Source: Toxoplasma gondii ME49 (taxonomy: Eukaryota; Apicomplexa; Conoidasida; Eucoccidiorida; Sarcocystidae). From it: a stretch of 64,000 nucleotides of DNA. Every line of letters starts with the position of its first letter. Position 1 is the stretch's first letter. The notes under the pieces were generated by a model that saw only the letters and a program-made list of their open reading frames with translations, ran no database searches and was not told where the DNA came from. The stretch is from contig NC_031475.1 in NCBI RefSeq assembly GCF_000006565.2, positions 2,379,190 to 2,443,189 on the forward strand, written 5' to 3'. The position numbers and the translations under genes are program-made. Positions 22,951 through 35,863 of the stretch are shown here, one piece after another.

Positions 22951-25900
22951 GTATGTATTCACGTGTGCATGCATATAGTTATGTAAATAAATGTATGTAA
23001 GTATATCTGCACGGTTGTATATATCAATGTATATATATAAAGAGGGAATTGGTATAGATCTGTTTGGAGGAAGCGGATGGTTGAATATGTGTGTAGAGAA
23101 AGAGAAAGAGAAAGGATCTCCTTATGTCTGTGTATGTGTGTATAGAGGGGACAGAACTGGAGAGAACGAGTGACGTAGAAGCAGATATGGATGGATCGCC
23201 GTTTGAGGTTTGGGGTGTGTTGCATCTCTCTCCACTTTCCTTTTGTTTCGGTTTCTCGCTTTCTGTGGTCTTCAGGAGTCGGGGGATTGAGACCCTGAGC
23301 CAGTTGATTTCTCTCATTTTGGAAGGCTGGAGTTTTCTGCCGTCGTCGTCTCCGCATGCTTTGTCTCTCCTTCTTCACCCTCGTTTTCTCTCGAAGCTGG
23401 TCGCCTCCTGTCTGTCCGACAGCCACAGCGTCGTTCGACAGGCGATCCTCACTTTCCTTCGTCGTCTTCTTCCACTGCTCCTATCCCAAGTCCGGACGCG
23501 CCCTCGCCTAGGTGCGTGGATCTCCAATTTCTTCTTCGCGTCTTTGGAGGCGGAGGCGAGAGTACTCGACTCTTCTCGCCATTCAAATGATCTCCAGGAA
23601 AAGCCAGCTTTCTTCAGAGACCCCCTGGTGATTCACCTTCTCTCCCTCCTCTTTCCTTCCTCTGCGTCTTCTCCTTTTGCGTCTTCGCCTTTTGCCTCTT
23701 CTCCTTCAGCGTTGTCTTTGCGTCTGGGTGCAGCGCTGCTCTTCTTCTTCCCGCTGCCAGAGGTCGCTGCGCGGTGTACAGACAGCAGCCTGCTGGTCAG
23801 GAGACAAGCTGTCTCGACAGTCCACGCGTGGGTTTGCTGTCTGTTTCGGTTTTTCTCTGCTCTGGCTGTGGCCAGTCGTCGCTGCGAAGAACTGCGAGGC
23901 CGCGAAACGCAACAGAGGCTCGCGGAACGCGCTCTGAACGAGGACGCCGATGCGTTCCCTCACTCGCGCGCCTCCCCCGCCAGGTGTACATACACCCCCG
24001 AGATGAGGCTCCCACTCACGCAGAACGGCGAAGCGGGCGGGGAGGCTGCGTCGCGCGATTCGGGTCACTCTCTCGACACTCGTTCGTCCTTCAAGTTTCC
24101 TCTTTCATCGCACAACGAGGTCACTGGTGACCAACACCGAGCAAGCGGCTCATCTTCGTCCTCTTCTTCTTCCTCTTTTCCATCTACCTTTTCGCCTTCC
24201 GCGTCTTCTCTTGGGTGTGACGACAAGGCGCTGGTGAGAGAAGCGCGGCGCGTCTTTGACGCGTGCCGAAGCGAACTTTCGCGTTTTTGGCGGCAGAGCG
24301 TCCTGGCGCAAGTTGCAGGAGACGAAGAAGAGACAGTGCGCGAGAGGGCGGCCGAGGCGGCTGCCTGTCTCCTCCTGTCTTCTCCTTCGCCTTTAGAAGT
24401 CGAGGAGCTGTACGGAGGGGAACAGCGGAAGCGCAGACGCTCTTCCTGCGACGAAGGCACACGCGCAGAAGTGAAAAAACGCACAAAGTCGACGGCAAAG
24501 GATCCCGCAGCAGACGACGAAGCAGCCTCCCCGTGTAGCGCTTCGTCGCTGGCCAAGAAGGCAGCGAGCAACGAACACAGGAGCGACCCAAGCGAAAAAC
24601 TCACGGACAGAAACGACACAGACACCGCAGCATCAGATGGCAAGGAACGCGAAAACAGCGAGGAAGAACGCGGGCCAAGAGAAGAAAGAGAAGAGACGAA
24701 CGGAGAGGGAGAGGAAACACGAAGAGGCCGAGGAAGAGAGAAAAACGCTTGCTTACAAACAGAAGGCGGCGAACAAATTTTGACAGTGTTTGATGAGGAA
24801 ATCGGGAACGAATTGTCGCCTTGGCTTGTGGCGCAACAGATGTTGAAAGATCCTTCGGAGGAAGAACTTGAAGACATTCTCAACTTCTACTCCATCTATC
24901 TTCGGAAGCAGTGAGCATACAAGCGCCTTTTTGGAGTCTCCACGCCTCGCGAGAGACATTTGCATTTTTTTGTCGTCACGCAGCCGCTGTTTGCCCGTAG
25001 TTCGCTTCCTGAAATACTTCCAGCAACACAGAGCTTCTCGCCCTGGCGTTACCTCGCCCAATTTCTCTCTTGTCGTCCATTTGTTGTCTCCAAGCGTTTT
25101 TCGCTTTTTTTCTCTCTGCATTTCCTTGTCTTGTTCCATCTGGTTCTCTCGGTGTATGTGCACTACAAGTACACCAATGTACACCCTTGGTCGATCGAGA
25201 CTTTGCAATGGCAAATGTGAAGCGCAGCGTTCTGTCGAGACGCGTTGAGGAACGCGAAGGTCTCCTTGTTTCATGGTTCTCGAGTCCAGAGACAGTTGGA
25301 TTGTCTGCATGCGTCGCGCAAGGCAAGCCGTAGTTTCCGCGCACCCGTCGTCAACGACGAAGGAGCGATTCTTTCCATCTCTATGCTTCTGTCACGAAAT
25401 GAAAACCTCTGCTCTTTCTTCCTCTTGCTCTGGCGTCGAGGTTATGTGTGCGTCGCCGGTCTGCGGACGACTCGGCCTTCTCCTTTGAAAAAAGGGCAAC
25501 CTTTTCTGTTCGCAAATGTCTCGACTCTCGGCGCGCATGCTTTGTCTCTGCTGTCAGCGGCGCCTTCCCTCGCAGCTTCATGTCCAGCTGTCTAGACAGC
25601 GCGCGGAAAGCGACAGGACGCAACTCGCTTCCTCCTCCGTCAGTTCTCCTCGCTCTGCAGGTGCCTACCGAAATGACTTGCTGCGCCAGCGTCAACGCAA
25701 CTTCTTCAGGAACGTGGAGTTTCTCGACCCATATGAAGATGCATGCTATCTTCTTTTCATATCCATATATCTACATACGCATATATATATATATATACAT
25801 AGATATATACATAGATATATATATGCGTACCTTTACATATGCATATCTATATATAGATATATATATGCATATATTTGTGCATGGATGGATACGCATGTAC

Positions 25901-28796
25901 GTATGATGATATCGATGAGTTCGTTTATGCATGCCCTCGGGGATTGGAATCGAGACGCGCTGTGCGCGGAGCCTTTACCTGTCTTCTCCTCTTGTCCTCT
26001 GTCTCCTTGGTCATCCTTCACCTTCTTTCCTTTGGCAATTCCATACCCGTGGATCTCTCTTCCGGTGTCTCCGCTCTCAGGCAGTCCTCCTGCGTCGGGC
26101 CGAGTGCGCAGCTGTTTCCAGTTCTTCTCTTTTTCCTTCTTTTTCGTCGCCTCGCGTTTCGTCTCCCTCTGAGGAAAACGGACGCGTCAGCGGTTCGTTC
26201 GATACTTCCCAGCGCACAAAGGTCGTCTGCGACAGCCGCGCCTGCGCGCAGGCAGTCTTGTCCCTTTGGCTCCGAATATATGGCGAATCAGGGCAACGGC
26301 AGACCCAGGCGGCCGAGCGGAATGGCCGCGACGGCGGCGCCACAGGCGCTCTTTGGAGAGAAGAAAAAGGAGAAGAAGATGAGGGAGAGACAGGAAAGGA
26401 GGCTTTTGAAAGGGTGACAAGGAGATTGTTTCTGGTTCTTGAGGCTGCTGTTCCCCATTTGGAAGAAGAGGCAAAGGCGCATGCCGGCGCGCGTCTCTGT
26501 CAAATGCTTTACGTAAGCCAGTGGCGTTTTCAGAAAAGAGATGTCCTCTCTTCTTCCTCCGCGACTTGTTCTTCGGCCGCAACCACAAACGTCTCGCGCA
26601 TGCAGAGGTGTCATGACACAGCAGGCGCTGTGGTCTTGATACAAATAATCACTCTTCCTTCGCTTGTAGATGTACATTTATAGTAATGTTTGTCCGTTGT
26701 TCTGTGTCCGTCTCTGGTGCTATATACGTATCGAAATTTATGTGCATTTACACCGTACACGTACATATATATATATATATATATATATATGCATGTATGT
26801 AAATATATGTATACATATATATATATATATACATATATGCCGAGAGAGAGGTCCGCATGCATAGACATGTGCAAAGAAAGAAAGGAAACCTTTTCTCTCT
26901 ATATCCTTGTATAAGACGACATTTGTGTAGACTTGTCTCCACAAGGAAACGGGCGTCATGGCTCGGCAGATATCCTGGTGCGTGTGTTTGGAGTGCAGGA
27001 GACGTTGAGTTGTCTTTTCCTGCATTTGGGCGGCGCCTTTTGCATGCTTGTCTTTGCAGAATCTCGAGTTGCCTGTCTCACTGGTTCCCGCGGCAGTGTC
27101 TGCTTGCGTCTCCTTGCGTCCGTCGCTTTCTCTCTTGCGAGACTTGAAGGAAAAAGGAGCCTTGACAAGGTCTCCAGAAGCACAGGGTCGCAACTCCGCA
27201 GAGGCAGAAGAGACGGCCAACCACGACGGAGACGCAAGCAGCGCTGGCGCAACTGCAGTCGTATCGGAGCTGCGCCTCGAGCCTCAGAAGAACCGACAGG
27301 AAAGTCAAACTCGTCCTCACGTCTCCAGGTGCAGAGAGCGAAAGATCCTTCTCAGGTCTCCAGAGAGGGAGGCGTCTCCTGAAAAGCTGCTCTGGATAGA
27401 CGTCGTCCTCAGTCGCGTCCACGGTCTCCTCAGCCGTCGTCTCGTCCCTGCTCTTCGGCCTTCTGTCGCGACTGTCGGTGCCTGCTCAACACCGGATGTC
27501 CTCAACGGCGAGAAGGACGCAGTGACCGCAGAGAAGACAAGCGCAAGCAGCGCCGCAGGCGAGAGTGGAAGCTCGGCGACCCCGAGGCAAATCGAGACTG
27601 CTCTGGAGCCTGCTGTCACGAGCGCATGCAATCCAACAGAAAAGGAACTCGATCTCGTCGGCAGGTACGAGTGCCATCGTTCAAAGGCGTTTCACCGCCT
27701 GTCTGGACTTTGCCTTTCGTCGTTGGAAATTCTGTTTATCGGCGCAAGTCATGCGAGAGTCGGGGAAGCCGTTATGGGCAAATGTCGTTCTTTCTACGTC
27801 GCGATATCTGTTGTATCGAGTCCTCTTGAGGACTCCGTCAACGAAACGCGTTACATGCGGGGGGTGTTCGAGTCCTCACGCAGCATGTGCGTTGAATCCC
27901 CAACCTCTCAAGGCGTCCAATATGAATTTAAATGGCCAGAGAGAGATCACACGAGAGGGCGAGAGATGAGAAAAAGAGATTAAGATACATACATAGATAT
28001 ATATATATATATATGTAGGAGGGTGAGAAATGTTGAGAGAGGCAGAGACGGAGTTTCTGTGGTACAGCAGCACCCGGAGAGATGTCGACAAATAGAGACA
28101 GACGTAAATGTCGATCGTCATAGAAGGAGAGAGTGAACGGCATACATCAACAGGTACAGATATTTATGCATGCTTACATATTTATATATATATATATATA
28201 TATTTATGTTTCAGTTAGTATAGATAGAGAGACGCGGAGACGGATATGAATCGATAGAGAACGAGGCAGGCGGATATCCACGCGTTTGCATGGCTGCGCG
28301 AACAAGTGTGCGAGTGTATATACAGCTGACATCTCTGGACTGAAAACAGGGGAGTTGTCTGTGCATGACTCTCTGCGCTCTCACGGAGGTCTCTAAATTC
28401 TTCGTGAAGGGCGTCGAGGTCTGTGAAGAATTTCTACTTTCTTCAGAAGATGCATTTCTTGTGCGCTTTGCTTTTTTGTTGAGTTCTCTTCTTTTCCCAG
28501 GTGTATCGTGACGGCTGGTGAGCTGTCTCTTCTCCGAGACGTCTCGACTTCCTCACTTCCTGTGCTGCTGCAAGTGAGTGTGGCTAGCTGCGCATGCCTC
28601 CCTCTAAGGAATCTCTTTTCCTTGGCTGCTCTTCTTTCCCTTTACTCTCGACGCTTGATCCGTCATACGCAGATCTTTATGTTTACATATTTCGATGCAA
28701 GAATGACTCTACACACATCTTCATCTTCCCTGTTACCTATCTATCTATCCATCCGTCTATCCGTCCACCTATTTAACGATTTGTCTGTATGTATTT

Positions 28797-28831
<35 letters not shown>

Positions 28832-29019
28832 GAGAGAGAGCCATACACCCACAGGTGCATATAACTATACGCAGATATTCATATATGACCATGTACGTAC
28901 ATATATATATATATATATATTTGTATAGATTTATATCCACATATGAATATGAATACGCGAACGGGTGCCTCAAGATTGATCTCTCTATCTATTTCTATCT
29001 GCCTATCTATCTATTTAAC

Positions 29020-29052
<33 letters not shown>

Positions 29053-32000
29053 GAGCATGTATAGAGGCATTCACATGTTTTACGTACTAGTAGTATATTT
29101 GTGTATGCACGGATCTGCAAAGATGCTGAAAGGCAGACTGTCTTTATCGGTCGGAGTCGTTTTTTAATGGTGTTTCTGTTTTTCGTTTCTTTCCTGGCAG
29201 GGAATAGTTGAAGATCGCCTCGTTTTGGTTCTCTCTGCTGCCCGAGAAGCAACGCAAAGCGCAGACGAGGTAGACGAAGATATGACAGGAGTTACACAAC
29301 TTTTCGCCGTCTCTTCTCTCCAGCTTGAGTCTTTAAAGACGACGGAACCTTCCTCTACTACCTCTTCTCTCGTTTCTTCCTTTTCATCTTCCTCGCCGTC
29401 TTCCTCTTCTTGCGCCGGTTCGTCGTCGTCTTCTTCTCTCTCCTCTTCGTCTTCGTCTTCCTTTTTAGCAATGCCGCTGCGACTCCGCGCGCTGGCTGTC
29501 CAGGCCTTCGGCAAGGTTGCGCTTTCTCGGAGCAGCTTCCCTTCCAGCACTGCAGGCAGCGGCGCGTCTTCGTCGCTTTCTTCTTCTCCGCTGTCTGTTT
29601 CTCTCTCTTCTTCGAGTTCGGCAGTCGTCGGAGTGGAGCAGAAGCGCGAAGGCAACCAACAGAGAGACGGAGACGAGTTCTGCGTTGTCCGCGCGTTGTC
29701 GGGACTCCTAAACGAGGACGAACATCCTATCCTCCGCATCGGCGCCCTGGCCGTGAGACTGCGCCGGCGGAAGAAAGCCGCTTCGAGCAGAACGGGAGGC
29801 GAGAGAGGAAAAACGCGAAAAAGGACGGGCGTCGAAGGAAGAAGGGAGGAAACGATCGCGAAGAGAGAAGATCTACTTGGAACGTCACGGGGAGAGAGAA
29901 AGGACGACTCCTGAAGACCCTGAGGAGAGCAGGCCTTCTGCGTCTCTCCTCTTTGTGTGTGTGTGTGTGCCCGCAGCTTTTCGCCAATGTTCTCTTTTCT
30001 TTGGATTGCCGTCTCTTGTGCAGGTCCTCTCCGACTTGATTCAGAGACAGTCTGGAATTGCAGACAGATCTCTCCCGCGCATTGTCGCCGCTCTCGCATC
30101 TCATGGGCGAGCAACGGAGAGAGGAACGGCAGCCACGGAAGACGTTCAAGAAGCGGAAGACGAAACGACGCTCCTTGCGCCTCTGCGGAAAGTCGCCTTC
30201 ACTTGTCTCGCGACCCTCGTCTCCGAGGAATTCGTCAAGTTCAAAGGACATGCCGTCCAAGGGTAAACTCTGCCTGCATGCATCGCGAGAGAAAGCGTCG
30301 GTCGAGGTTCGGGCAAAGAAAAAGCTCTCAGTGGAGGCCCTGCGATGAGCGTTTCGAGAGGATCCGTTGACCTCTTTTGGAGACGGCAAGTGGAGAAAAA
30401 GTCTTTTTGCGTGAGTGGTGAAGCGACGCGCGCGCTTCCGCGAGGGACTGTGTGCATGCGTGGAAGAGGTCGCGACTCCGGTCAGCAGATTCGCCGTTGT
30501 CTGGTCTTCGAAAAACTGTGCTTTTTCAGAATGGTCTACGCGCTAGGAGACCCGCACCCCGACATCCGAGAAGCCGCAGAGGCGGTCTTCCTCAGAGTCA
30601 TTCTTCCCCGCTATGTGAGGAGAAAAAAGCTGGAAAAAAAGGCTCCTCGCCGCTTCCGCAGCAGCGAACGTCGCCATGTCCACGCAACCAAAGACAGCTG
30701 CGCTCGAGGACAAACGCATCTCTTGGCATATGCATGTAAATGCGAGAGGGTGTGTATTCTTAGCGGGAACGAGCTTCTTAGCCTATTTTCTCTCGGGCGG
30801 GTCTTCGGCGTGGTTGGTGCATGCATGCATCTCTTCGTCGTGCATGCGCTTTTCCGTCGTGCATGCTCAGGAAGCAAAGTTGCCAGTTCTCTTCGTCGAG
30901 TGTCTGATCTCCTTCAACGGCTTCTACACCCATCCGGCCTTTGCTGGAAAAGCAGCGCTTCGAGCCCTCTGCTGTCGCGCCGATCGCGAGAGAAAATCCG
31001 TAGGCCAAGAAGGTTCCAGGCGCAGGCGACTGTCTTCCACGTTCCACATGCATTTGCAAACAGACCTCTCCATATATATATATATATATATATATGTATA
31101 TGTCTTTGAGTGAATCTCCAAATTTATGTACAGCCTCGCATGCTGCAAGCAGTGGTCTCTGTGTTTTAAGGTAATCAAAGGCTGTGACCAACTTGTCTCC
31201 ACCATCGCCTTTGGCCGCATGTGCGGCGTCTGGCGTCTCTGTGTTTCCGCGTCGCGAGTCTTGCTTGTCGAGTCGAACCTCTTTCGACGTACGCCGTTGC
31301 GTTCTCTGCGGTGTGCCCTGGCCGAGGAAGGACTGCAAACTGCATGCAGTTTAGGATGTCTCTTCGATTCTGTCGGGAGTTTTCCGCTTGCTTTTTTGTG
31401 AGCCACCTGTGCATGCGGTTCGACTCGTGCGCCCCTTCAGAGGATCTATCGCTTCGTCTTAGATCGCGTCTCGTCGCTCACGAAGCACCGAATTCAGCAG
31501 TAAGTCGCGTCACTGCAACTACACCACAAAAGGACGACTCGAGAGGCGAGTCGAGAGGCGACTCGACCGGGGAACCTGGGACATGCAGCATTCGTCAAGC
31601 AAGCGCGCAGGGAGCCGAAGGGACCTGAGAAAGGCCGCTTGGAGCCGCGAAGGGTGGGCGCGTTCGAAGAGACGACAGAAGCGAGAAACCGAGAAGGCAG
31701 GAAGAAGAGAGAACAAAGCAAACAGTCGCACCAGGCAGCAGCGAAGCGTCGAGAGGAAGGAAGCCAAGGCCAGAGAAGAGTGCACGTCCGTTTTCTTTCC
31801 GTGGAACGTCAACACTGTCAGCTTTTCTGCCCTGTCTCCCCGTCGTTTTTCTTCTCCTCAGGCGCCTCGTCTCTTCCGTCCTCGCTGCCTGGATCGACGA
31901 CCAGCCACAGCTGGCTTCGGTCCCCAGCTCTTCGTCCTTTGTGTCTTCTTCTTCCTCTGTTTCGTCCTCTTCTCCCTCGTCTTCGTTGTCTCCCTCTGCT

Positions 32001-34063
32001 GCTTTGTCTCTGCCTGTTCGCTTTGAGGACGCAGACGGTGCACTGCTGTCTGACGCGCTGCGCCTGCTCGCCTGTTCCGCGCTGCGAGTGCGAGTGAAGA
32101 AATCCGACAAGAGTCTCGTGGTTGACGAGGAGAGCGAGGAAGGGCGTCCTGGGGAAGGAAAGAAAACGACGAAAGGAAAGCCGAAAGCGGCCGAAGGCGA
32201 AGGCTCTTCGGTCGTCGAGCTACTCGACCTCATGGTCAAGAAGTTGTTGCAGACCGAGGTGAGGAAGACAAGCGCGTCTGCTTCTCGACGCGCGTCGCTA
32301 AACATGAAACGCATCCTAGCTTGTCTCCGTCAAACTCAACATGGGAGTGCAACCGAATTTACGGAGAGTTTTTGTATTACGGCAGGAGAGCCTGGAGCAT
32401 TCAGTTCGACCGGATTCCAGATCTAACGGCGAGAGGCGACCAAGAGGCACTGGGAGTGCCTAGAAAAGACGAATGCCCATTTTTATTCGGTTTCGTTTCT
32501 TTATTAGATAGATTGAGCGGCAGCCGCGTTCAAGTCGGAGAAGCCTCCATCTCCCCAAAGACGCATCTCCCATTTTCTCGAGGTGGAAGGCATGGCACGA
32601 AGCCAACCACAGACAACGGACGGCAAGAAACGTCGCAGTGAAGCCGAGAAGAATGTGTGTCTGGTTTCTCTGCACCGGCTGTGCTGTCTGTCCTGCCTCT
32701 CTCTCTGTCTCTCTTCACTCCTCGATTTTCTTTCGAAACGCTCTGAAGTCGGAGCCGAAATGGAAGCCGAATGTGGAGAAATGAAGACGGGAGAGAGAGC
32801 CTTCCGAGTCGCCTCATCATCCGTCTGTGTCGGCCGTTCTTGCCTTGTTCTTCTCTTGATCTCCGCAGGTGGTTCCCGTGCTTCGTTCCTTGGATGTTTT
32901 AATGCGAGCAAATCTTTCGCCGTTTCAAGAGGAGCTGCTCACTGCGTTTTGTGAAGTCTTGCGCGATTACTGGTGAGTCTTGTTCCCGAGGGGACTGGGC
33001 GGTCCGCCCTCAAGAAAAGGACATTCGAGAGTCTGCTGCACCGAAGGGGACATGCGTTTCAAAAAGAGCTGACGGGGCTGCACGCCGTGCCTGGCCAATG
33101 CCCTCCCAAACCCACACCACAGAACGCTTACTACGTAGAAGTCGTCGATCACTTGTCCTTGTCTTTTTTCTCGGTTTCGTCGAGGACCGCGTCTTTCTTG
33201 ACTTTGCTCACGTTGCCTTCTCAGTCGCCGGCTGTGCTGCTGTCCTGTCGACAGAGGGGGATTCGATGTCCTTTTTGCGTTGCATCATTCCGCTTCGGAC
33301 ACGATTTCAGTTTCCTGCGCTTTGAACGTTTTCCTCTCGGTTTCTCTGTCCGTCCTGCGGTGCTCTCATCGCTGTCATTTCTCCGCTTCACCATGCGTTT
33401 CTCTCGGAGTTCGTCTGGGGTCTTGTGCTTCTCTCCCGTCGCGTCGTATCTCACAGCTGAAATGAGCATGTTTCAGTGTTGCCTGCGAGTACGCAGTCGC
33501 CCCCGATGCATTTGTCGAGCGTAGGTTTGGTTTGCGGCCTCGCTACTCTAAATCGGCCATGTAACTTCCTGGACGCTGAGGTCATTGGGCCGGCTGCTCT
33601 CTCTCGCTGTTTCGAGTTCTCGACGCCCTTCGAAGACCCCCCGGGAACAGACCGTGGACGCGCGAGCGATTCCACGAAGAGAGAGTTCCAGAGTTGATTC
33701 TCGCTTCTGTGACGCTCGTGGTACTGGATCTGTTTCCGCCTGGATGTTTTGAGTCCGCGCTGCCTCTGCCTGCGCCAGCACTGGAACGCTGGCTGCGCGC
33801 GGGGCCTCCCGTGAAACGTCCAAGAGTGAAGCGTTCCGTAGATCTCTTGCTCACCCTCTTGCGCGCTCATGCCACCGTGACTCGGTTTGTGTTTGCGTTT
33901 CAGGGATGAACTTGAAGAGATGGTAGGAGAAGCGAGTCTCGCGAAGGAACTGAGACATTTTGCACAGATGCGAATGGTGGATGTTTCGTGTCCACAGCGG
34001 GCGGCTGTGCAAGGTGTCTTGGCCTTTGAAGACTGTGGAAAGCCGACGGCGGATTCTTTGTAG
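18289..34063 (+). CDS. NCAPD3: Condensin II complex subunit D3 (CAP-D3), about 20 exons
   Basis: This is the HEAT-repeat subunit of condensin II, which compacts mitotic chromosomes. Exons agree in phase: 18289-18810, 19122-19349, 19902-20383, 20655-21344 (may hide an intron near 20.8-20.95 kb), 21721-21977, 22181-22820, 23276-24910, 25558-25660, 26081-26512, 27060-27664, 28501-28573, 29201-29752, 30024-30262, 30530-30614, 30871-30999, 31441-31499, 31862-32258, 32869-32972 and 33904-34063. The total is about 2460 residues against about 1500 in human, with the excess in polyserine and acidic insertions. Key evidence is the Cnd1-type block: RLRALAVQAFGKVAL (exon 29201), RKVAFTCLATLVSEEFVKFK (exon 30024) and LGDPHPDIREAAEAVFL (exon 30530). 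It is followed by the D3-specific FVECLISFNGFYTHPAF, by RIYRFVLDRV, and by a C terminus with VVPVLRSLDVLMRANLSPF and RDYWDELEE. The apparent TGA at 24912-24914 is intronic read-through past a GTGAGC donor. Confidence 0.86.
19418..19456. repeat. (TA)n microsatellite in CAP-D3 intron
   Basis: TATATA run in the intron between exons 19122-19349 and 19902-20383. Similar runs in later introns of the same gene are at 22908-22955, 25769-25871, 26764-26840, 27992-28015, 28181-28206, 28797-28830, 28900-28922, 29018-29052 and 31072-31100. Confidence 0.9.
21138..21216. repeat. Coding (TCTTCC)n-type repeat giving polyserine
   Basis: A TCT/TTC-rich run within CAP-D3 coding sequence translates as an almost pure serine tract between ILHSSSS and SASREAAF. 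Similar serine-coding runs occur near 22391-22490 and 29376-29465 in the same gene. They interrupt HEAT-repeat helices and account for part of its unusual length. Confidence 0.8.
23983..23996. repeat. GGTGTAYRTACACC palindrome, exact copy
   Basis: The copy reads GGTGTACATACACC. It lies inside the 1.6-kb coding exon of CAP-D3, where it encodes the CTYTP part of PARCTYTPE. Confidence 0.85.
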
Positions 34064-35863
34064 GCATTCCGGGAGTGCTCTGTGCGACGCTGGAGCATCA
34101 GGAAACTCTTTGGGAGGATGCGCCCACAAAACGCAAAACATTGTCAGCTTTTCTGGGGGATGTTCTCGGGAGAAGCGCCTCATGTGCGCTCCTGCTGCGA
34201 CCGTGAATGCAGTAGAGGGCTGTTTGTGTACCAGAGTTGTCAGAGCGGTCATTCAGCAGTTGATTCATATCTGGTGAACCTGTTCAAATTGTTTTTTCTC
34301 CGCACGAGAAAATGGGGCACTGTCGACATGAAGATGGGCGTGCAGAGATGTTTCTGTGTACGCATCGATCAGCTGGAGTCACGCGAACGTGGAACAAGAG
34401 ATTTGACCCGATTTTTCACTTTTCTTTTCAAATGCTGTTTTTGACCGGAAGGTCTCAGTCAACGCCTCAGCGAGGAAAAGGCGCGGGCGTTATCCCAAGG
34501 AAAAAAACTTGGCATTCCAGAGAAACTGTTCTCTTCGCACTCCGACCGCATGTGTTGTAGACATATGCGCTTGTCGCTACTCTCGACCTCGGCATCGCTT
34601 CCTCTCGACAAGAGGTTGAGGGCCAAACTTTTCCATCGTTTTCCTCGCGGTTCCCTTCTTAGCGAAGCATTCGATACACACATTACCTCGAGCAGTGGCA
34701 ACTCAACAGACAGTTCTGAGCCTGATGACTTGCTGCGTTGCGCCCAACCTTTTTGTGCGCATTCTTTGAAGTGCGTTTTCGCGAGTTGCGATTCAAGTGC
34801 TACAGAGGCAGCGTGAACCACTCTGTGGATCTTGCCAGCACCGTTGTCCTTAGGCCGGACTCTCTGCCTCCGACAGTCGACCATCAGAGAAGACTCGCCT
34901 TAGTCGTACCGGTTTCTTGATCCCAAGCAACACCCCCCAGCCTAACAAAACTTGTTCTTTTTCCCGCGGCACAGGAGTCCAACAGAACTCGGAGAAGAAA
35001 CGCGATTCGCTGAGAACTCTACTCAAAGTGCAAACAGGGGAGTTCAATCTTGTGTGCTGCTATGTTCCCCGCGAAGGCGGAGTATCGCCTCTCCGAACCC
35101 GGCTCGGAAAAAAGCCGCGGCGAGAGGGAAACGTCGGCTCTCTCTACTTGCTTCCGGAACGCCCCTGTGTCGGCTTTTATAGTGGTGTGACGGGAGCCGG
35201 TGGGAACTGTGGAAAGGACTAGAAATGTCACGTGATGTGAACAAAATTGGACACCCATCGCCCCCTGTGCTCCTCAGGAATGATTTCGACTTCGTCGCTC
35301 GAACCAATTCAGAGTGCACCACCTCTTTGTTAGCAAATCGAGACCTTTGTTACGACAGCAAAAGCAGTCCTCTGAACAGGTACCTCCCATGAATTCGAAA
35401 AGCATGTTTTTTTGTTTTGCTCCTACAAAAGAAAAAGTTCTCAACCCCAGAGGTTCCGGGCCTTTCGCGCTGGCGGCAGTCTCCTGCAGAGGCTGTGCCT
35501 GCAGTTCGCCTCTCTGGAAACAAAGCTACCGTCTCGAGTTCCCCGCATGTGAGCAGCAGAAAAGTGAATAGAGTCCGTGCGAACTAAATGAGCCGAACGC
35601 TGTGTTCCGGTCGTTCTCAGCCGCGACGCACACACTGTGGCTGGCTGTCGCGGATTCCGATTGGCGTCTTGTCGATTCGCACAGCCAGCCTGTGTCCTCA
35701 GTTTCCTTAAAAGGCAGGAAATACCTCTCTCTGTTCTCTCGCGTTTTCTTCACTAGACATGAATCGCAAGACGCAGAGCGCAGCCACAGCAAAAACGAGA
35801 TCGTGCCATAAGGCACAAGAGCAACACGTCAGTGTCTCTTTTAACAGATTTTCACGAGGATCT
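34064..35863. other. Convergent intergenic region, CAP-D3 and P1 3' ends
   Basis: This contains the 3' UTRs of two converging genes. An ATG-initiated minus-strand frame of 141 codons (34459-34884) overlaps an 88-codon plus-strand frame. Neither has a recognisable motif or splice context, so neither is called. Confidence 0.5.

Noticed and set aside
24912..24914. Apparent end of a gene at a TGA after the long open frame 23276-24911
   Set aside because: A GTGAGC donor immediately precedes it, and the next exons continue CAP-D3 in phase up to the conserved C terminus at 34063.
34459..34884. ATG-initiated 141-codon minus-strand frame between CAP-D3 and P1
   Set aside because: No motif, an overlapping open frame on the other strand and a position between two converging 3' ends. 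It is probably chance.
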